From: Nepenthes gracilis
Taxonomy: Eukaryota; Streptophyta; Magnoliopsida; Caryophyllales; Nepenthaceae
Assembly (NCBI GenBank): GCA_033239525.1
Contig: BSYO01000028.1
Span: 14,377,597 to 14,441,596 of the forward strand
Reading direction: 5' to 3'
Length of the DNA stretch: 64,000 nt
Part shown: positions 13,036 through 24,613 of the stretch, piece by piece
Layout: every line of letters begins with the position of its first letter
Numbering within the stretch: position 1 is the first letter of the stretch
Notes under the pieces: model-generated
What the model saw: only the letters and a program-made list of their open reading frames with translations
Database searches by the model: none
What the model was told of the DNA's origin: nothing
Translations under genes and position numbers: made by a program

Positions 13036-14490
13036 ATTGAAGAACATCAGAGGTGATAAAAGCATTCTACAGATACAACCTTCAAAAGGACTGCAAAGGT
13101 AGTAAATATACCACAAATGTTGGAGACCTCATGAGACTTATCGAGCCAATCAAAGTATAAACATGTGACATTTTATTCATTATAATAAAATATGTGACAT
13201 TTTGTCCAACGACTATTATAAAATATAGTTGTGACATTATATTAAGTTGGTATTTAGATTTATTAAAATCTTTATTATATTTTTGATATTTAGTCATCCT
13301 TGTAACTCTTGATTTGTGGTTATGATATAAAATTGAGTATCAGATAGTAGTTAGTTTATTGCATAGTATTATTAATTTTGCATATATTTGACGTTAACAT
13401 CCGAAATTCTTTATTATATTTTAATATTATTAATTATATTTATTTGTTAGATATTTAGCTCACCTTACATTTTCTTAGATTAAAGAGATATTGTAGTGCA
13501 AGCTAGAGATTCTAAATTTGTTGTTGAGTATCAAGTGGAGACTATCCCAAAATTTAATAATTTTGTAATTGAGTTGGAAAGGTCTTTTTATTTCTTTTCT
13601 AGATAGCAGTTAGATATTTATTATTAAGATTGTACCATTTAAATTTTAGATGCATTTGTATATTTTATTACCTTTTTAGAGGAATGGGACATTTATTAAT
13701 ATTTTAATTATAATTTATTTACACTGATAAGTAATATAATTTTATAATATGATGATTTGGGCCAAGTCGGATGGATTGAAGCCCGAGTCACCCCATCACT
13801 TCTATCTAAATGACCTAATAATTCCTTTTCGTTAACAAATAGTTAAAATTAAATTTTTAAACAAAATAATTTTTACCATTAAATAATATCTTTAAGAAAT
13901 CTGAATTATTAGAAAATATGATGAATTGTAGCCAATCAGAATCCAAAAAACGCATCCGAAGCAAAATCAGCGAACTTAGTCCTAAAATCGATTGTAGTCA
14001 AACCCCACGAGTCACTCACCTACCCTATGAACATTAGAATAGTAGGATAGTGGTAAAATCACAGTGAAATGACATTTGATTCTAGAACACAAATCAGCGA
14101 AGGCCACAACTTGAATAACAATAGAATGAAGGAACGAGAACACAAATCAAAGAGCCCAAGACGAAGATCCCAAATCGAAGTCTGTGAAACCAAAATCAAA
14201 GGAAGTCGAACACTAAATCAAGAGAGAAATGAGGAGTTGCCTTGTACCTTGAACGAGAAGCAGATCAAAGATCTTGAATGAACCCTAAGTTCCAGTGAAC
14301 CTAAAACCACTACAGAAAATCGGACAATCACCCAACACATCAAGAAATCCAATAACTCAAAGGCTTAGGAGGATCAATCGCAAGACTTAGAGGTGTTCCA
14401 AAGCTCAAAAGAGAGGGTAGAGGGCAATGGTGTCATTGGAACTCCAAAAAAATTCAGACTAAGAGAGAAGAATTAGGTTGAAACAATCTT
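13036..14490. other. AT-rich DNA and leader region of the antisense copia element
   Basis: 13,036-13,900 has no recognised gene. 13,900-14,490 lies next to the primer-binding site of the antisense copia element and is probably its untranslated leader; the minus strand has many stops. The 70-codon + strand frame at 14,069-14,281 has no recognised domain. Confidence 0.4.
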
Positions 14491-14502
14491 GCTCTAATAT
14501 TA
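14491..14502 (-). other. Primer-binding site of the antisense copia element (tRNA-iMet type)
   Basis: The minus-strand reading TAATATTAGAGC matches the plant initiator-Met primer site TGGTATCAGAGC at 9 of 12 positions and abuts the LTR. All three differences are G-to-A or C-to-T transitions, the pattern expected from deamination of methylated cytosines. Confidence 0.75.
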
Positions 14503-14715
14503 TGTCAATTGAATTGAATGCCCCTCCTTAAAAGAGTTTTTCTCATTACAAAGAAATTATCCAGCCAATTATATGGCTAAAAATCAACAAAGAAATCAAT
14601 TAAGCCTAACTAAAATAAGAAAATTATAATTACAAAATATTTATAACATAAATTATGTCATAATTAATTAAATTGAATAATTATAGTTGGAGATTTGATA
14701 ATTATCTGACTAACA
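14503..14715 (-). repeat. 5' LTR of the antisense copia element
   Basis: It is homologous to 4,027-4,218 and adjacent to the primer site. On the minus strand it begins TGTTAGTCAGATAATT and ends CAATTGACA. Sequence to its right switches to + strand copia RT. Confidence 0.8.
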
Positions 14716-15120
14716 CACACTCATTCAAACTGACCAATATCATATAACCAAGTTGCGAAGCCTACAGACTTGACATGTGTAAAACCATGGATGATGAGAT
14801 TGCAACTTTGGATCTCAACAAAACCTAAAAAATCCCATGTTGGAAAGAAAGAAATTGATCCTGAAAGGGTTTATAAAATGAAGTGGAATTCAAGTGGTAT
14901 TATAGAAATGTATGAAACTAGATTGGCTGCCAAAAAATACGACTAACAAGTAAACATGAATTAGCATGAGATTTTTTCACTCGTTGTCAAACTTGAAACA
15001 CCTATAATCTACCTAACTATAGTTTCTATAGAAGAATGGCAATTGCATCAACCCGATGTTCACACTACTTTTTTAGCTGGAGAATCAAAAGAAGTAATTT
15101 ACATAAAAATGTATTAACGT
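14716..15120 (+). pseudogene. Remnant of the second copia element: start of RT
   Basis: The + strand reads as copia RT with stops: VYKMKWNSSGIIEMYETRL, then a HEIFS..VVKLET-like stretch, then HQPDVHTTFLAGE. These correspond to the conserved RT opening, the ARL(V)AKG region and the QLDV..AFL(H)G motif. It is the continuation of the linker fragment at 3,702-4,026, split by the antisense copia. Nothing of the RT palm Asp-Asp motif or RNase H was recognised to the right. Confidence 0.72.
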
Positions 15121-18100
15121 CCTTTCTTTCTAGGAATTAATGTATTCAAAATTTATTATTATATTGATGAATATAAACTTAATAGATTCCAATGGAGCAA
15201 TTATAATTTAGGTTAAATTCTCTTGACATATTATCTCTGGAACGTGATTAATGTGGCTAACCAATACAGTTAACTTCTTTGGTCAGATTCAACTAGCTCT
15301 CAATTCTGCGCATGCTTAGTTTGCATAACTTGGGTGAAATAGTACCCTAACACATTCTTGATGATTTCCATGAGAGTATATTTCAGCAAATTAGCTCCTA
15401 ATAGAACCGTCATCATCAAAATATTCTCCAATGTATGGCTCCTACCATAATAGCCTGATAAGACAGTCTCTAACAAAATATTTCGTAATAGGATAATCTA
15501 ACAAACGTTCATTATTAAAATAATTTATAGTAGATAATTTTTGATATAATAATCTAATATGATAGTCTTCATTAAAACGGCTCCTAACATGACTATCTAA
15601 CAAGGTTATATGTCATGATGGTTTGACCGGAAGGTTTACATCCAATCCCAACCTATCTTGATGAGGCTGGTTGTCCGAGTTTTACATTTTACAAATGAAC
15701 CCATCATGATGAATACTTAATAGTATTTAGATAAATACTAAATACTCAATAGTATTTAGTAGTCAAATAGATTTATTGATAACAAAGAAAATTACATAAT
15801 GTATGATGTAAAAATCATACAATGATTCATTGTGAGAGTAACCATTGTGAGAGTAACCAGTTGGCATAGATTGTGGTTATAGGTGTAAACATTGAAATGT
15901 GGAAGCATAAAATTATTTTTTTGAACGAAAGACTATTAAATGATGAAATTTGAAGGGAGAAATGGGATAATTGCAAAATGCATTAACTATCAGGTATTAA
16001 AATAAAATGGGAATAATGAGCTATACTATGACATTTTGAGAGAAGCTATCTACACAAATATTTAGGAAAAAATGGATTTGTTTGAGAATCAAATTGGCTT
16101 CACGTCGTGGCTAATAACTAATAGATTTATAATCGTCAAGAAAATTGATGAAAAAAAATAAGAAATAAGGAAAAAAATTTACACAAATTTTATTAATTTA
16201 GAATAGGCATACATTAGTTTTTTTGAATTAATTATAGTTAGCGTAAAAAAATAAATAAATTAGCAATAAAGTACATAAATTTCTTTAAGATAGTAACTAA
16301 ATTTCCAAAATATATAGATTTTAGAATAGATTCATTTATATTTTATTTGTTCTTTTTAATTTTCTACCTCTTTATACATTGGATTGTGTTCACAAATTTT
16401 AAAGAATTTCATGCTTTATATTATGTGTTTTTCAAGCTATGCACCTATCTATCTGTGGAGCTCTTTATCTCGATATTGTGCATCGATTTTGCACCCTGTT
16501 GAAATTTTTTACCAAAAAGATTTTTATTAAATTAACATGTTGTTGTAATCCACTTCATATTACGGGTTTTGCCTCAATATCTATAGAGCTATTTATCCTA
16601 GCACTACTCACCATCCTCCCTTCATATTAAAGTCTTCTACTAGAAAGACTTTTATAGGATTACTATGATGTAGTTAGCTTTATCTTATGGGTAATGTCCC
16701 CTTCCCCCGTTCCTTTATTTTAGCTATTAGATTTTTTTTCTTTAAACTTCTACTACTCTGTAAGTTTGTTTATAACTCGTGATTTTTCTCTGTGTCCTTC
16801 TCTTATGCATTTGTTTTCATTAATTTAATACATTAGTATTAGAGTTGTGATCGAAACAATAACTACGTAGTATATAGTTAATAATAAATATTTAAAAGTA
16901 TAGTCAATAATAATTACTGTTAATTCCTAATCGCCTACCAAATTATCACCTTATAATGAGAGTGTGTACAATGTGAACAAATACAGCAACACAAATTGGG
17001 ATTTTCATTCGAACTGTACGTGAGCTGCCTCCTACTACCCTCCCTTAGAATTTTAAACACCTTTAAATAGAAATTTTAAAATAAAGACTTTTTCGTAAAA
17101 ATAAAGAAAAGGAATGAAAGAAAAAAAAGCATTCAATCCCCTATTCAACGAGCTACTAGAAAAACAGTGTTATTCATTGACTCCTTTGCTAGTTAAGCAT
17201 TTTTCATAAAAATTAAAAAGGAATAACAATAAGAGAAAAAGAGACTTGGAGACACTTATTTTAAGTTTAGAATCATCAAAAATCTCCTTAAATTCACTTA
17301 AATTCTCCTTATTTAGTTTTCTCTCTCTTCTTCTCGCTTCTCTTCTTCACTTTTTCTCTCTTTTCCCCAAAATCAGGTAAAAATAATTGGAAATCGGCCA
17401 GAGGAGTTTTATATAGAAAATTGGTGCGTATATGCTTATCAGACACTAAGACAGAAACCGTACACATACGAGCATGCATTATACACATATCAGGCACGTG
17501 TATTGTGCCATGAATATGCATGTATATTCATCGAGCATGCATTAGGCGTGATTAATCTGTCAAATATATATGTATAAGCACCCTAGATGTGTCTTTTAAG
17601 CGTATCTCTACCATCCAAAATATACATATATACTCATCAAGCGTAAATGAAGTGTCACTCAGTTTGATATAATATAATCAAAATATTAATTTCAAACTAA
17701 AACCTCACTAAACTGCAATATTTTTTTTTAACTTAATGCAATTAATTATTATTAGAAATAATTTAAGCTCCATACTTTATATATAGATCAAACAAAGGAA
17801 CTGGTTTACAAAGAGTCTCATCTATAAATCCAAATTTCTTTTTAATTGGAAGAGCTCTTCCTATAGTTTGAGCCCAAGGATGATAATTTTCTAGAGAAAA
17901 GTGGGTGGTGATTGGGGAACCTAAGTGTTCAGTTCATCATTTAAATTAAGTACTTTTATTCTATAGATATGGAAGAAAGGAGAAGCTTTATTTTTTAAAT
18001 AGGAGTCAGCTTAGATTAATTTCATTTTTCTTTCAGCTCTGATATTATATTAGAAGTACTTCAAAGAAAAAAAAACAGAAATAGAAAAGAAGAAAGTGAA

Positions 18101-18186
18101 AACAACAGAAACAATTTGAAAATATTACAATTTATTACTAATGGTCATACACCTTTTGGATCGACTAAATTTTCTAACTAATAAAA
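15121..18186. other. Unclassified AT-rich DNA
   Basis: No coding domain is recognised. Small structures include nested inverted repeats at 15,721-15,760, a 15-bp tandem duplication at 15,828-15,857 (cattgtgagagtaac twice) and a pyrimidine-rich run at 17,320-17,365. The right edge is the 5-bp taaaa duplication at 18,182-18,186 of the retroelement array. Confidence 0.5.
18182..18186. repeat. Left target-site duplication of the array (taaaa)
   Basis: taaaa immediately before the TGATAC end of LTR A. The same five bases follow the CATCA end of LTR C at 40,708-40,712. Confidence 0.85.
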
Positions 18187-19047
18187 TGATACATCTCCAG
18201 ATCTGAATTATTATACGAATTAGAAAGCCGCTTGATTTTGCTCGGTAGATTAAACTGAAGCGAGTTCAATATTTATTGTTTCGAACCTAAATTCTCTACA
18301 CCAAAACTAACAAATAAGAAGTCAAATGATGGCGAAACTTGCTTTTCAGTATAACCTATGATATTCAAGTTAGAATTTTTTTCTAACCGAATAGAAAGAT
18401 GGAATGAGAAATACACATAGATGTATAGATGAGGGGATTGAGTATTGGTGAAGAGCAGTGCTCCGTTTGGTATGCTCGACTAGGGAGCGGCTTTAGAATT
18501 GGAGGCAGTGCTCCATTTGGTGAGCTCAATTTGGGAGCAGCTTTGGAGTTGGATGCACTTGTCAAAGTGCAATTAGGGAGAGTGGCTTCTCGGAGGAGAG
18601 GTATACTCGTTGGAGAGTGGCTTTGAGGGAGAGGTGTATTCGTCGAAGAGGGCTTGGAGAGAGAGATGCACTCATTGAAGAGTGGCTTTGAGAGAGTGCA
18701 TTCGTAAGCTGAGTGGTTTTGCGAGATCTCAGTGTATGAATGCTTGAGTGTAAGGGGTATGCTCTGAATTCGAGGACTAATTCTCTTGGGGCGTGATCTG
18801 GTCCATTTTGAGGTGATCCATTATTATGGGGTAATATCCCCTGAATATATGCACTAAGCAGTTGTGTCATTAGCCAATTCAAGGCTGCGATTGGATGGTA
18901 TCGAATCACACTTCTTGAGTCAATCGCTTACTGGATCTTGGACTAAAGGAGCATCCTACCCGGTTTCCATATGGTCGTTGCTTCCTGGGCCCCTCTTTCT
19001 TCTGTTGGCTAGGCTTTGGTTTAGCCCATGAATTACTAGACCAATCA
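18187..19047 (-). repeat. LTR A of the array (3'-most on the minus strand)
   Basis: It starts TGATACATCTCC and ends CCAATCA. It is 861 bp, shorter than B and C because a middle block (starting 'tgattgattgatcc') is missing. It carries diverged short subrepeats built on 'gagagtggctt' and 'ctagggagcggctttagaattgga'. A purine tract on the minus strand (CATGGGGGCTAG) adjoins its right side. Confidence 0.82.
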
Positions 19048-19609
19048 CTAGCCCCCATGCCGGGATGTCTGAATCTTCAACTCCCGATATGTTTATAATG
19101 AGACAATGGCTGCAGGTCTTCGTTACATAGCTCAAATATTCTTGCATATTTCAAATAGCTAAAGTGCTTGAATGTAGTTTCTTGTTATTCTTGTATGTCT
19201 TTTGGCAATCTGAAATCCAAACTTCTAATAACTTAGTCTTCTAACAATCCGATTGACAATAGTTTATCCCGAATACTTAGTTAGGATGTAAATTGATTGA
19301 ATTTATCTCGAGCTCGTCAGGGTTGCTAGTTTTCTGTCTTGGAAAGCATGTTATTAAGGCATTGTGACCTATGTTGCACCGTTGACTCGCCAATTGGGAC
19401 GTCAGAGCCATCAGCGGTTAGCAGGTTAAGTAGGGAGGCATAGCATCAATCCATCATTACTGGCGCAATGAGATTGATGCACCACGATACTTTATAGTGG
19501 AGGCGCAAGTCACAACCATCATAGGGACGCGCCTCTTCAATTCTTGTGGACGATGCTATTTTTGAGCCAAGTCTTTGACTGTGTAAACTTTGGGTGTCTA
19601 CCATTGGAA

Positions 19610-20375
19610 TAAATGACCTCTCGATTGGTGGATCGATTAAACCGATTGATGCCTCAACCGTAACTGAGCATGGGGTCTCAATCTGATTCGTTCTGTCACC
19701 TGAAGTAGCCCCTACATTTGCTATTTTGACTGAGAAAGGTGTGAATAATGATCAAGTGACCGAATATATGTCTAGAGATAACATGAAGACTATGATTGCT
19801 GAAGAGGGACCATGCCGAGAGGTTTCGATGCCTATGCTGCTGGATACTTCGGGTGTATCTCCCTCTCCTCCAGGCTTTGGGGAGTCGCTCCACTACTAGA
19901 TGCTGCCTCTAATGTGGCTGAGGCCTCTGTCTACGTCTAAACTTGAGAGTTCTCCGGGCTCGTCTCATCAGGAGGACCCATCTCTCATTGATGTATCGAT
20001 TCACAGAGTCCTTCATTCCGTGATCATGTTTTTCATTATTACTCCTGACCGATTATTCTATTTAGCCTGGTAAGCACAGTAGGTGCTACGCGTGACGGTG
20101 GAGGCTTTGCATTGGTGAGATATCAAAATCTCATGGTTATCTGAGCTACATGCTAATCCTGCCGTGCTCGAAGAGATGGAGAATCTAGTGAAGACTGCCA
20201 TTGTTGAGATTCTATAGAGTCAAGAGTAGGCTGCTCACCTTGACCGTGAGCTATTCGAATCCAAGGCGAGATCCCAAGAGCTCACGAAGGAGGAATCTCA
20301 AGCTCTGAATCATATCACCTCACTTGAGGATGCGCTTTGGGAGGTCGAGCAGCAACTCATCAATCTAATTTGATT
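19610..20375 (+). pseudogene. Reverse-strand additional ORF relic, copy 1 (coiled-coil-like)
   Basis: On the strand opposite to the element's gag and pol, a mostly open frame encodes a segment near 19,720-19,900 (VTEYMSRDNMKTMIAEEG) and, at about 20,140-20,370, a Glu/Leu-rich heptad-like stretch (KARSQELTKEESQALNHI, then SLEDALWEVEQQL). The same arrangement recurs in copy 2. Antisense extra ORFs between pol and the 3' LTR are known in Tat-lineage elements. Function is unknown. Internal stops make it inactive. Confidence 0.6.
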
Positions 20376-20647
20376 AATTCCCTGTGGATAGGAGGGGTGC
20401 CTTTGCCATGTTCAATTGGGGGCTCCTAGCCTTAAGATTGTCGCTTGTCATAGACGTAGGCTTAGATAGTGTTTTGTTGGATGGACTCTCTTGGTTGCAC
20501 ATGTACATGATCATTCTTTTAATAAATTAGGTAGGCCATTTAGATCATTGTCACAAATGCTTCTTCATTTATGTTTGAGTTCTTTGATAAATGTTTGTTT
20601 TGTTTGTCGATTGAGCATTGCTGCTATTGTCGTTGGGTTTGGATGGG

Positions 20648-21115
20648 CGCATCTGTCCGGCTGAGGTCATTCCTGCGGGGGGAGGTCGTAGCACTTGGAA
20701 AGCCTATTTACCTGCTAAGTGTTATTACTATCATTTTTGAGTTGAGGGGACGTGTCTGTCTTATTGTGCTCACTCCTATGAGGAGGTCGTGGCATTAGGA
20801 GAGTTTATTTGCCAACTAAACATTATTGCTATTGTTGTTGGGCTGAGAGGAATGTGTCTATCCAACTGTGCTCGCTCCTATGAGGAGATCATGGTATTGA
20901 GAGAGTCAATTTGCTGGCTAAGTATTATTGCTATCTTTATCGGGCTTGAGGGGACGTGTCTGTCCAGCTGTGCTTGCTCTTGTGAGGAGGTTGTGGTATT
21001 GGGAGAGTCTATTTGCTAGTTAAGAATTATTGCTATCATTGTTGGGCTTAGGGGAATGTATTTGTTCTATTGTGCTCACTCCTGTGAGGAGGTCGTGGCA
21101 CTAGGACTGACTCTA
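20648..21115. repeat. 102-bp tandem repeats, array 1 (about 4.5 copies)
   Basis: Equivalent points (tgtctg/tgtcta/tatttg after 'ggacg' or 'gaatg') fall at 20,753, 20,855, 20,957 and 21,059, exactly 102 bp apart. Each unit contains 'gaggaggtcgtgg', 'gagagtctattt' and 'attattgctat'. The array lies between the additional ORF and the integrase remnant, where Tat elements carry variable tandem repeats. Confidence 0.88.
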
Positions 21116-21689
21116 GATGGCCGACCAGATTTGGTCACTGGGTTTCGATGGAATCTAGACTGTCACCTGCACTTGATTGATGGCGCTTGTCCCCATAAGT
21201 GGGAGTTGTCATACTTGTACATTGGGTTCTAGTTTGTCGAAGGTCTTGTTTAGTACTGGTCGCTCTTTAGGGCAGATCTGACTTTAATCTGAAAGCTCCT
21301 TGGGCTGTAGTACGCGACCATTGTTGACTGATGGTGCTAGTTCTTATGCTTGATAGTGATCTGCTAATGCTTATAGTACGTTTAGAGGTGGGTGGCATTC
21401 CATACCCTTAGGACCATATTTCTATTTTGAGTGCGTAACTTGTATGCCCCATTGTGGAGGATTGTTGAGACGAGGAATGGTCCCTCTAAGGTGGGAGATA
21501 GCTTGTTCTTGTCGGTAATTTTGCTGGTTGTCTCTCACTCCACAAAACTAGTTCCCCACCTTGAACTAGTGTGTTTTAATATTTTCGTTGCAGTATCGAG
21601 CGATCTACAGCTTAGAAGTCACCATGCATAGCCTTGCTGTGTCTTGGATTTCCTTAAGCAGGTTGAGAGGCTTTTTGAGTTGCTAGAAA

Positions 21690-22030
21690 TCGTTGTGTGG
21701 GTCGAAACTTTTGACTCATAGGTCAAGCAAACTAATCTTTATCGGGACCACCGCTTCAATTCTATAATATAGACTGAAGGATATTTCTCATATAGGTTCC
21801 CAAGGTGTCATCCCATGGGACTACAACACAGAAAGTAGTTCGTCCACCTAGGAGCCCCCCGTGTCCACGAGCTTCACTTCAACCTGTGTAATAGGATACG
21901 ATTCATGACTCCCACTTGCCCGAATATAACGGGCCTAGCATGTCAAGCCCCCACTATGTAAACAATCATGGTGATTGCTGGTTTTGTAGCTTTGTGTGTG
22001 GTTGATGTGGCAAGATAAAGAAATAGATCT
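21690..22030 (-). pseudogene. Integrase remnant, internal unit 1
   Basis: Minus-strand homolog of the better preserved remnant at 38,480-38,805. The sequence passes from the start of the core (GLDMLGP-like) directly to the C-terminal half, without the D,D,E catalytic region. Many substitutions and stops are present. Confidence 0.65.
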
Positions 22031-22304
22031 TTGCCTTCTTTTGATAAGGTTAGGGGAGGCAGATTGGCGAGAGAGTTGCTAAATCTAGATGTCCCTCGTG
22101 AATGGTGAACTCCTCAGGTTGGCAGAGTATCTGTCAATACATCCTTTGAACAGTTACTACCCAATCTTCCTCACCCTCTTCTCCACCCGGGAGGAAGATG
22201 CAATCCTTGTTGTGTCGAAAAAGGTCCTCAACTTCGAGTGGTCCGGAGAGATGTGTTGGATTAGCCGATTATAGGCCTTCCTCGGCAAGGCGTTGCAGGA
22301 AGCT

Positions 22305-24512
22305 TGTAATACCTGAATTTTTATTTAGTTTATTTTAATATTAATTATGATTTTAGGTTAATTTGGTGTATTTTAAAATAATTATATATTGTGACATTTT
22401 ACAGGAAATCAAATTTATAGCGTGGCACCCTAAAGTACTTCTGAGAGGCGCTCGAGTGTCAGTTAGATAATTAAAGAAAGGAAAAAAAAAGAAGAATAAT
22501 AAAAAAGAAAAGAAAAAGAATAAAAAGGGAAGGAGGCATGGGGTAGAAGCAAAGAAAGAAGAGAAACTAGAGAAAGAGATGAGAGAGGGAGAGCTCACAC
22601 AAAGGGCAGAGCAGAGAAGAAGGAGGGAGGAAGGGAGAAGAGAGAAAGTGGCGGAGAAGAAAAGGAAAGAGAAATGTGCAAGCAGCGGAAGAGAAATAAG
22701 AAGGAGAGAGAGAGGAGGAGGCAAAAGTGCGGGAGAGAGGAGAGCTAAGGCGTGCGACAGGAAAGCAGAAGAGAGAGAAGAATGGATCGGGTACCTTAGA
22801 GTATCATTTTATCAGATCTGCTTAATATGATCTCGTGACAAGTATCTAAAAGTCCTATCTTTGGTTTCAACATCTGATCTATTTTGACTACTATTTAGAT
22901 ATTTTACTAATATGCATGTTATTTTTATACATTCTATATATTTATTCTGTATATGTATGCATGATTTACCAGTCGATTTGAAAATTTTGTTTAGGATTTG
23001 CGATTTTTAGAGGATATTTCTATTTTATAGAAGTCTAAAAAATATCTAATATTGCATATTTTTATATCGGTAAATATGTATAAAAATGACTATGAAACTT
23101 GAATTGAACTTTACATTTTCACATGCATATGTCGGGGTTGTGGTCATTACCTTTAGATCTATTATTTGTTATTCTATCTAGCTTCCGATGGGGTGATATT
23201 TGTTATTAGATATTGGAAATCTCTTTCTGCCAATAAGAAAGTCTTTATTTGTAGTTGACCCGCCATTTTCGTCTAGTATTTAATTAAAATTGATAATATA
23301 TTTGGATATATTAATATATCTAATAAATTTAAAAATTATACCTAAAGCTATTGGTGATAAAATATAGTGAGTAATTTTACCTATGGGAGACAGTGTATAT
23401 AAGTGGCCTAACATGCTAGCTTAAAATGTATTTGTTTTGGTCTAAGGTTATTGGATCAGGTGTAAACTTCTTCAAGTTATTTTTTAAACCTCCAATACTC
23501 AAATTTAATACATATTTTGTATTTTTATATGAATTTGTCTCCAGTACTCAAATTTAATACATGTTTTGTATTTTTATATGGATTTGTATACAAATTCTGA
23601 TTTGGACTCTAGTTTAAGAATCGCCGATTTTGCCAATAGATAAAATTTAGTATGTCTCGTACATTTAATTTTGATTGTACAGTTTGATATAGACTTTAGA
23701 TTATCTGTTTATAGTACTGATTCCTCTTCTGATATATTATGCATGCGATCTAATTATCTGGCTATTCAGTTTTGTCCCAGATCACGATTTGATTGGACAT
23801 CTGATTATCTAATTTGCCATTTGGATCACTTCAATTCTATATACATCCCAAGAGGATTGTTTTCTTATTTGATATACAATTTGAGTACGACACTATAATG
23901 GGTTTTTAATATTAGATTCTATTTCAAATTTGATGATTTGATTTCTAATATCGATGATTTGGATTTATTATCTACTTTTGATATTAGTTTATGAACCATT
24001 GCTCTGATTTATTGGACATAATAATTATTATATATTTATATGATACTTGTTAAATTTTAAACTCACGTTATCCGTTTTATCCCTTTAGAGTAGAGCACTT
24101 GGATATATTGTAGGAGCTAGATGAGATCCGATGCGGCGTCCCATTTTTCTGGTGAGTATTATATCTATTTAGATATAGATGATACCATCTGCATTTTGAT
24201 TGTTATGGTTGGATTCTGCTTTGGACTATCTTTAAATATTAGAGTCAGACGAATGTAGACCTTTGGACCATGTATTGAGGATTTATTTCAACATATAGAT
24301 GAGTTATTATTATTTAGTTATTTTTTTTACGATTGTTTGGAGTAGGTCATATTTAAATTGTCCAAATAGTCGTCCGAAGAGGTTTTATATTGGTTATATT
24401 TGGGTTTCATGTATGTTTGGTTTATCACACCTGGGTTTAAATTTTTTTATTTATCTATTATTTGAGATTTAATTATTTATTACTTTGATCTACTTAGTTT
24501 GGGTTTATGACA
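22305..24512 (+). repeat. 5' LTR of gypsy A
   Basis: 2,208 bp, TGTAATACC...TTATGACA. A purine-rich stretch at 22,465-22,790 (GA/GGA repeats) is shared with the 3' LTR, with the LTR of the related minus-strand element (as pyrimidines) and with the solo LTR at 58,491. Confidence 0.88.
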
Positions 24513-24516
24513 GAAA

Positions 24517-24528
24517 TGATATCAGAGA
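24517..24528 (+). other. Primer-binding site of gypsy A
   Basis: TGATATCAGAGA matches 10 of 12 positions of the initiator-Met primer site TGGTATCAGAGC, four bases after the LTR end. Confidence 0.75.
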
Positions 24529-24613
24529 AAATCATAATAGAAAGTATTTTGGGTCGATTTTGGGTCAATTTTAGAAGGATTATTGCTTAAATCTTTTACA
24601 TGATAGGTCAATT

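Larger units (their letters stand above)
4027..14715 (-). mobile_element. Degraded antisense Ty1/copia element with about 200-bp LTRs, interrupted by an insertion
   Basis: Two related sequences at 4,027-4,218 and 14,503-14,715 form an LTR pair (minus strand TGTCAG or TGTTAG at one end, CAATTGACA at the other). Copia coding remnants on the minus strand run from gag (about 8,030) through protease, integrase and RT to the RNase H end (about 4,219). A decayed tRNA-iMet primer site adjoins the right LTR. About 5-6 kb of foreign AT-rich DNA separates the gag remnant from the leader near the right LTR. Five-base flanks (caaat left, cacac right) do not match convincingly, so the insertion is old. It lies within the + strand copia remnant at 3,702-4,026 and 14,716-15,120. 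Confidence 0.82.
19048..22304 (-). mobile_element. Internal unit 1, left portion
   Basis: Homologous throughout to 36,001-39,160. It contains, left to right, a reverse-strand ORF relic, 102-bp tandem repeats, an integrase remnant and gag remnants. It is cut at 22,304 by the gypsy A insertion and resumes at 34,159. Confidence 0.8.

Noticed and set aside
9196..13040. gatat/attga as target duplication of the probable reverse solo LTR
   Set aside because: The flanks differ; end positions or later changes leave this unresolved, so no duplication is claimed.
14069..14281. 70-codon charged + strand frame
   Set aside because: Lies antisense in the leader of a decayed copia element, with no domain recognised.
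4022..14720. caaat/cacac as target duplication of the antisense copia
   Set aside because: Only 3 of 5 bases match, no better than expected for unrelated flanks.
20571..21019. Hydrophobic repeated + strand frames with Cys residues
   Set aside because: They translate the 102-bp tandem repeats of the retroelement. There is no start context or known domain, and the frame is broken in the second array.
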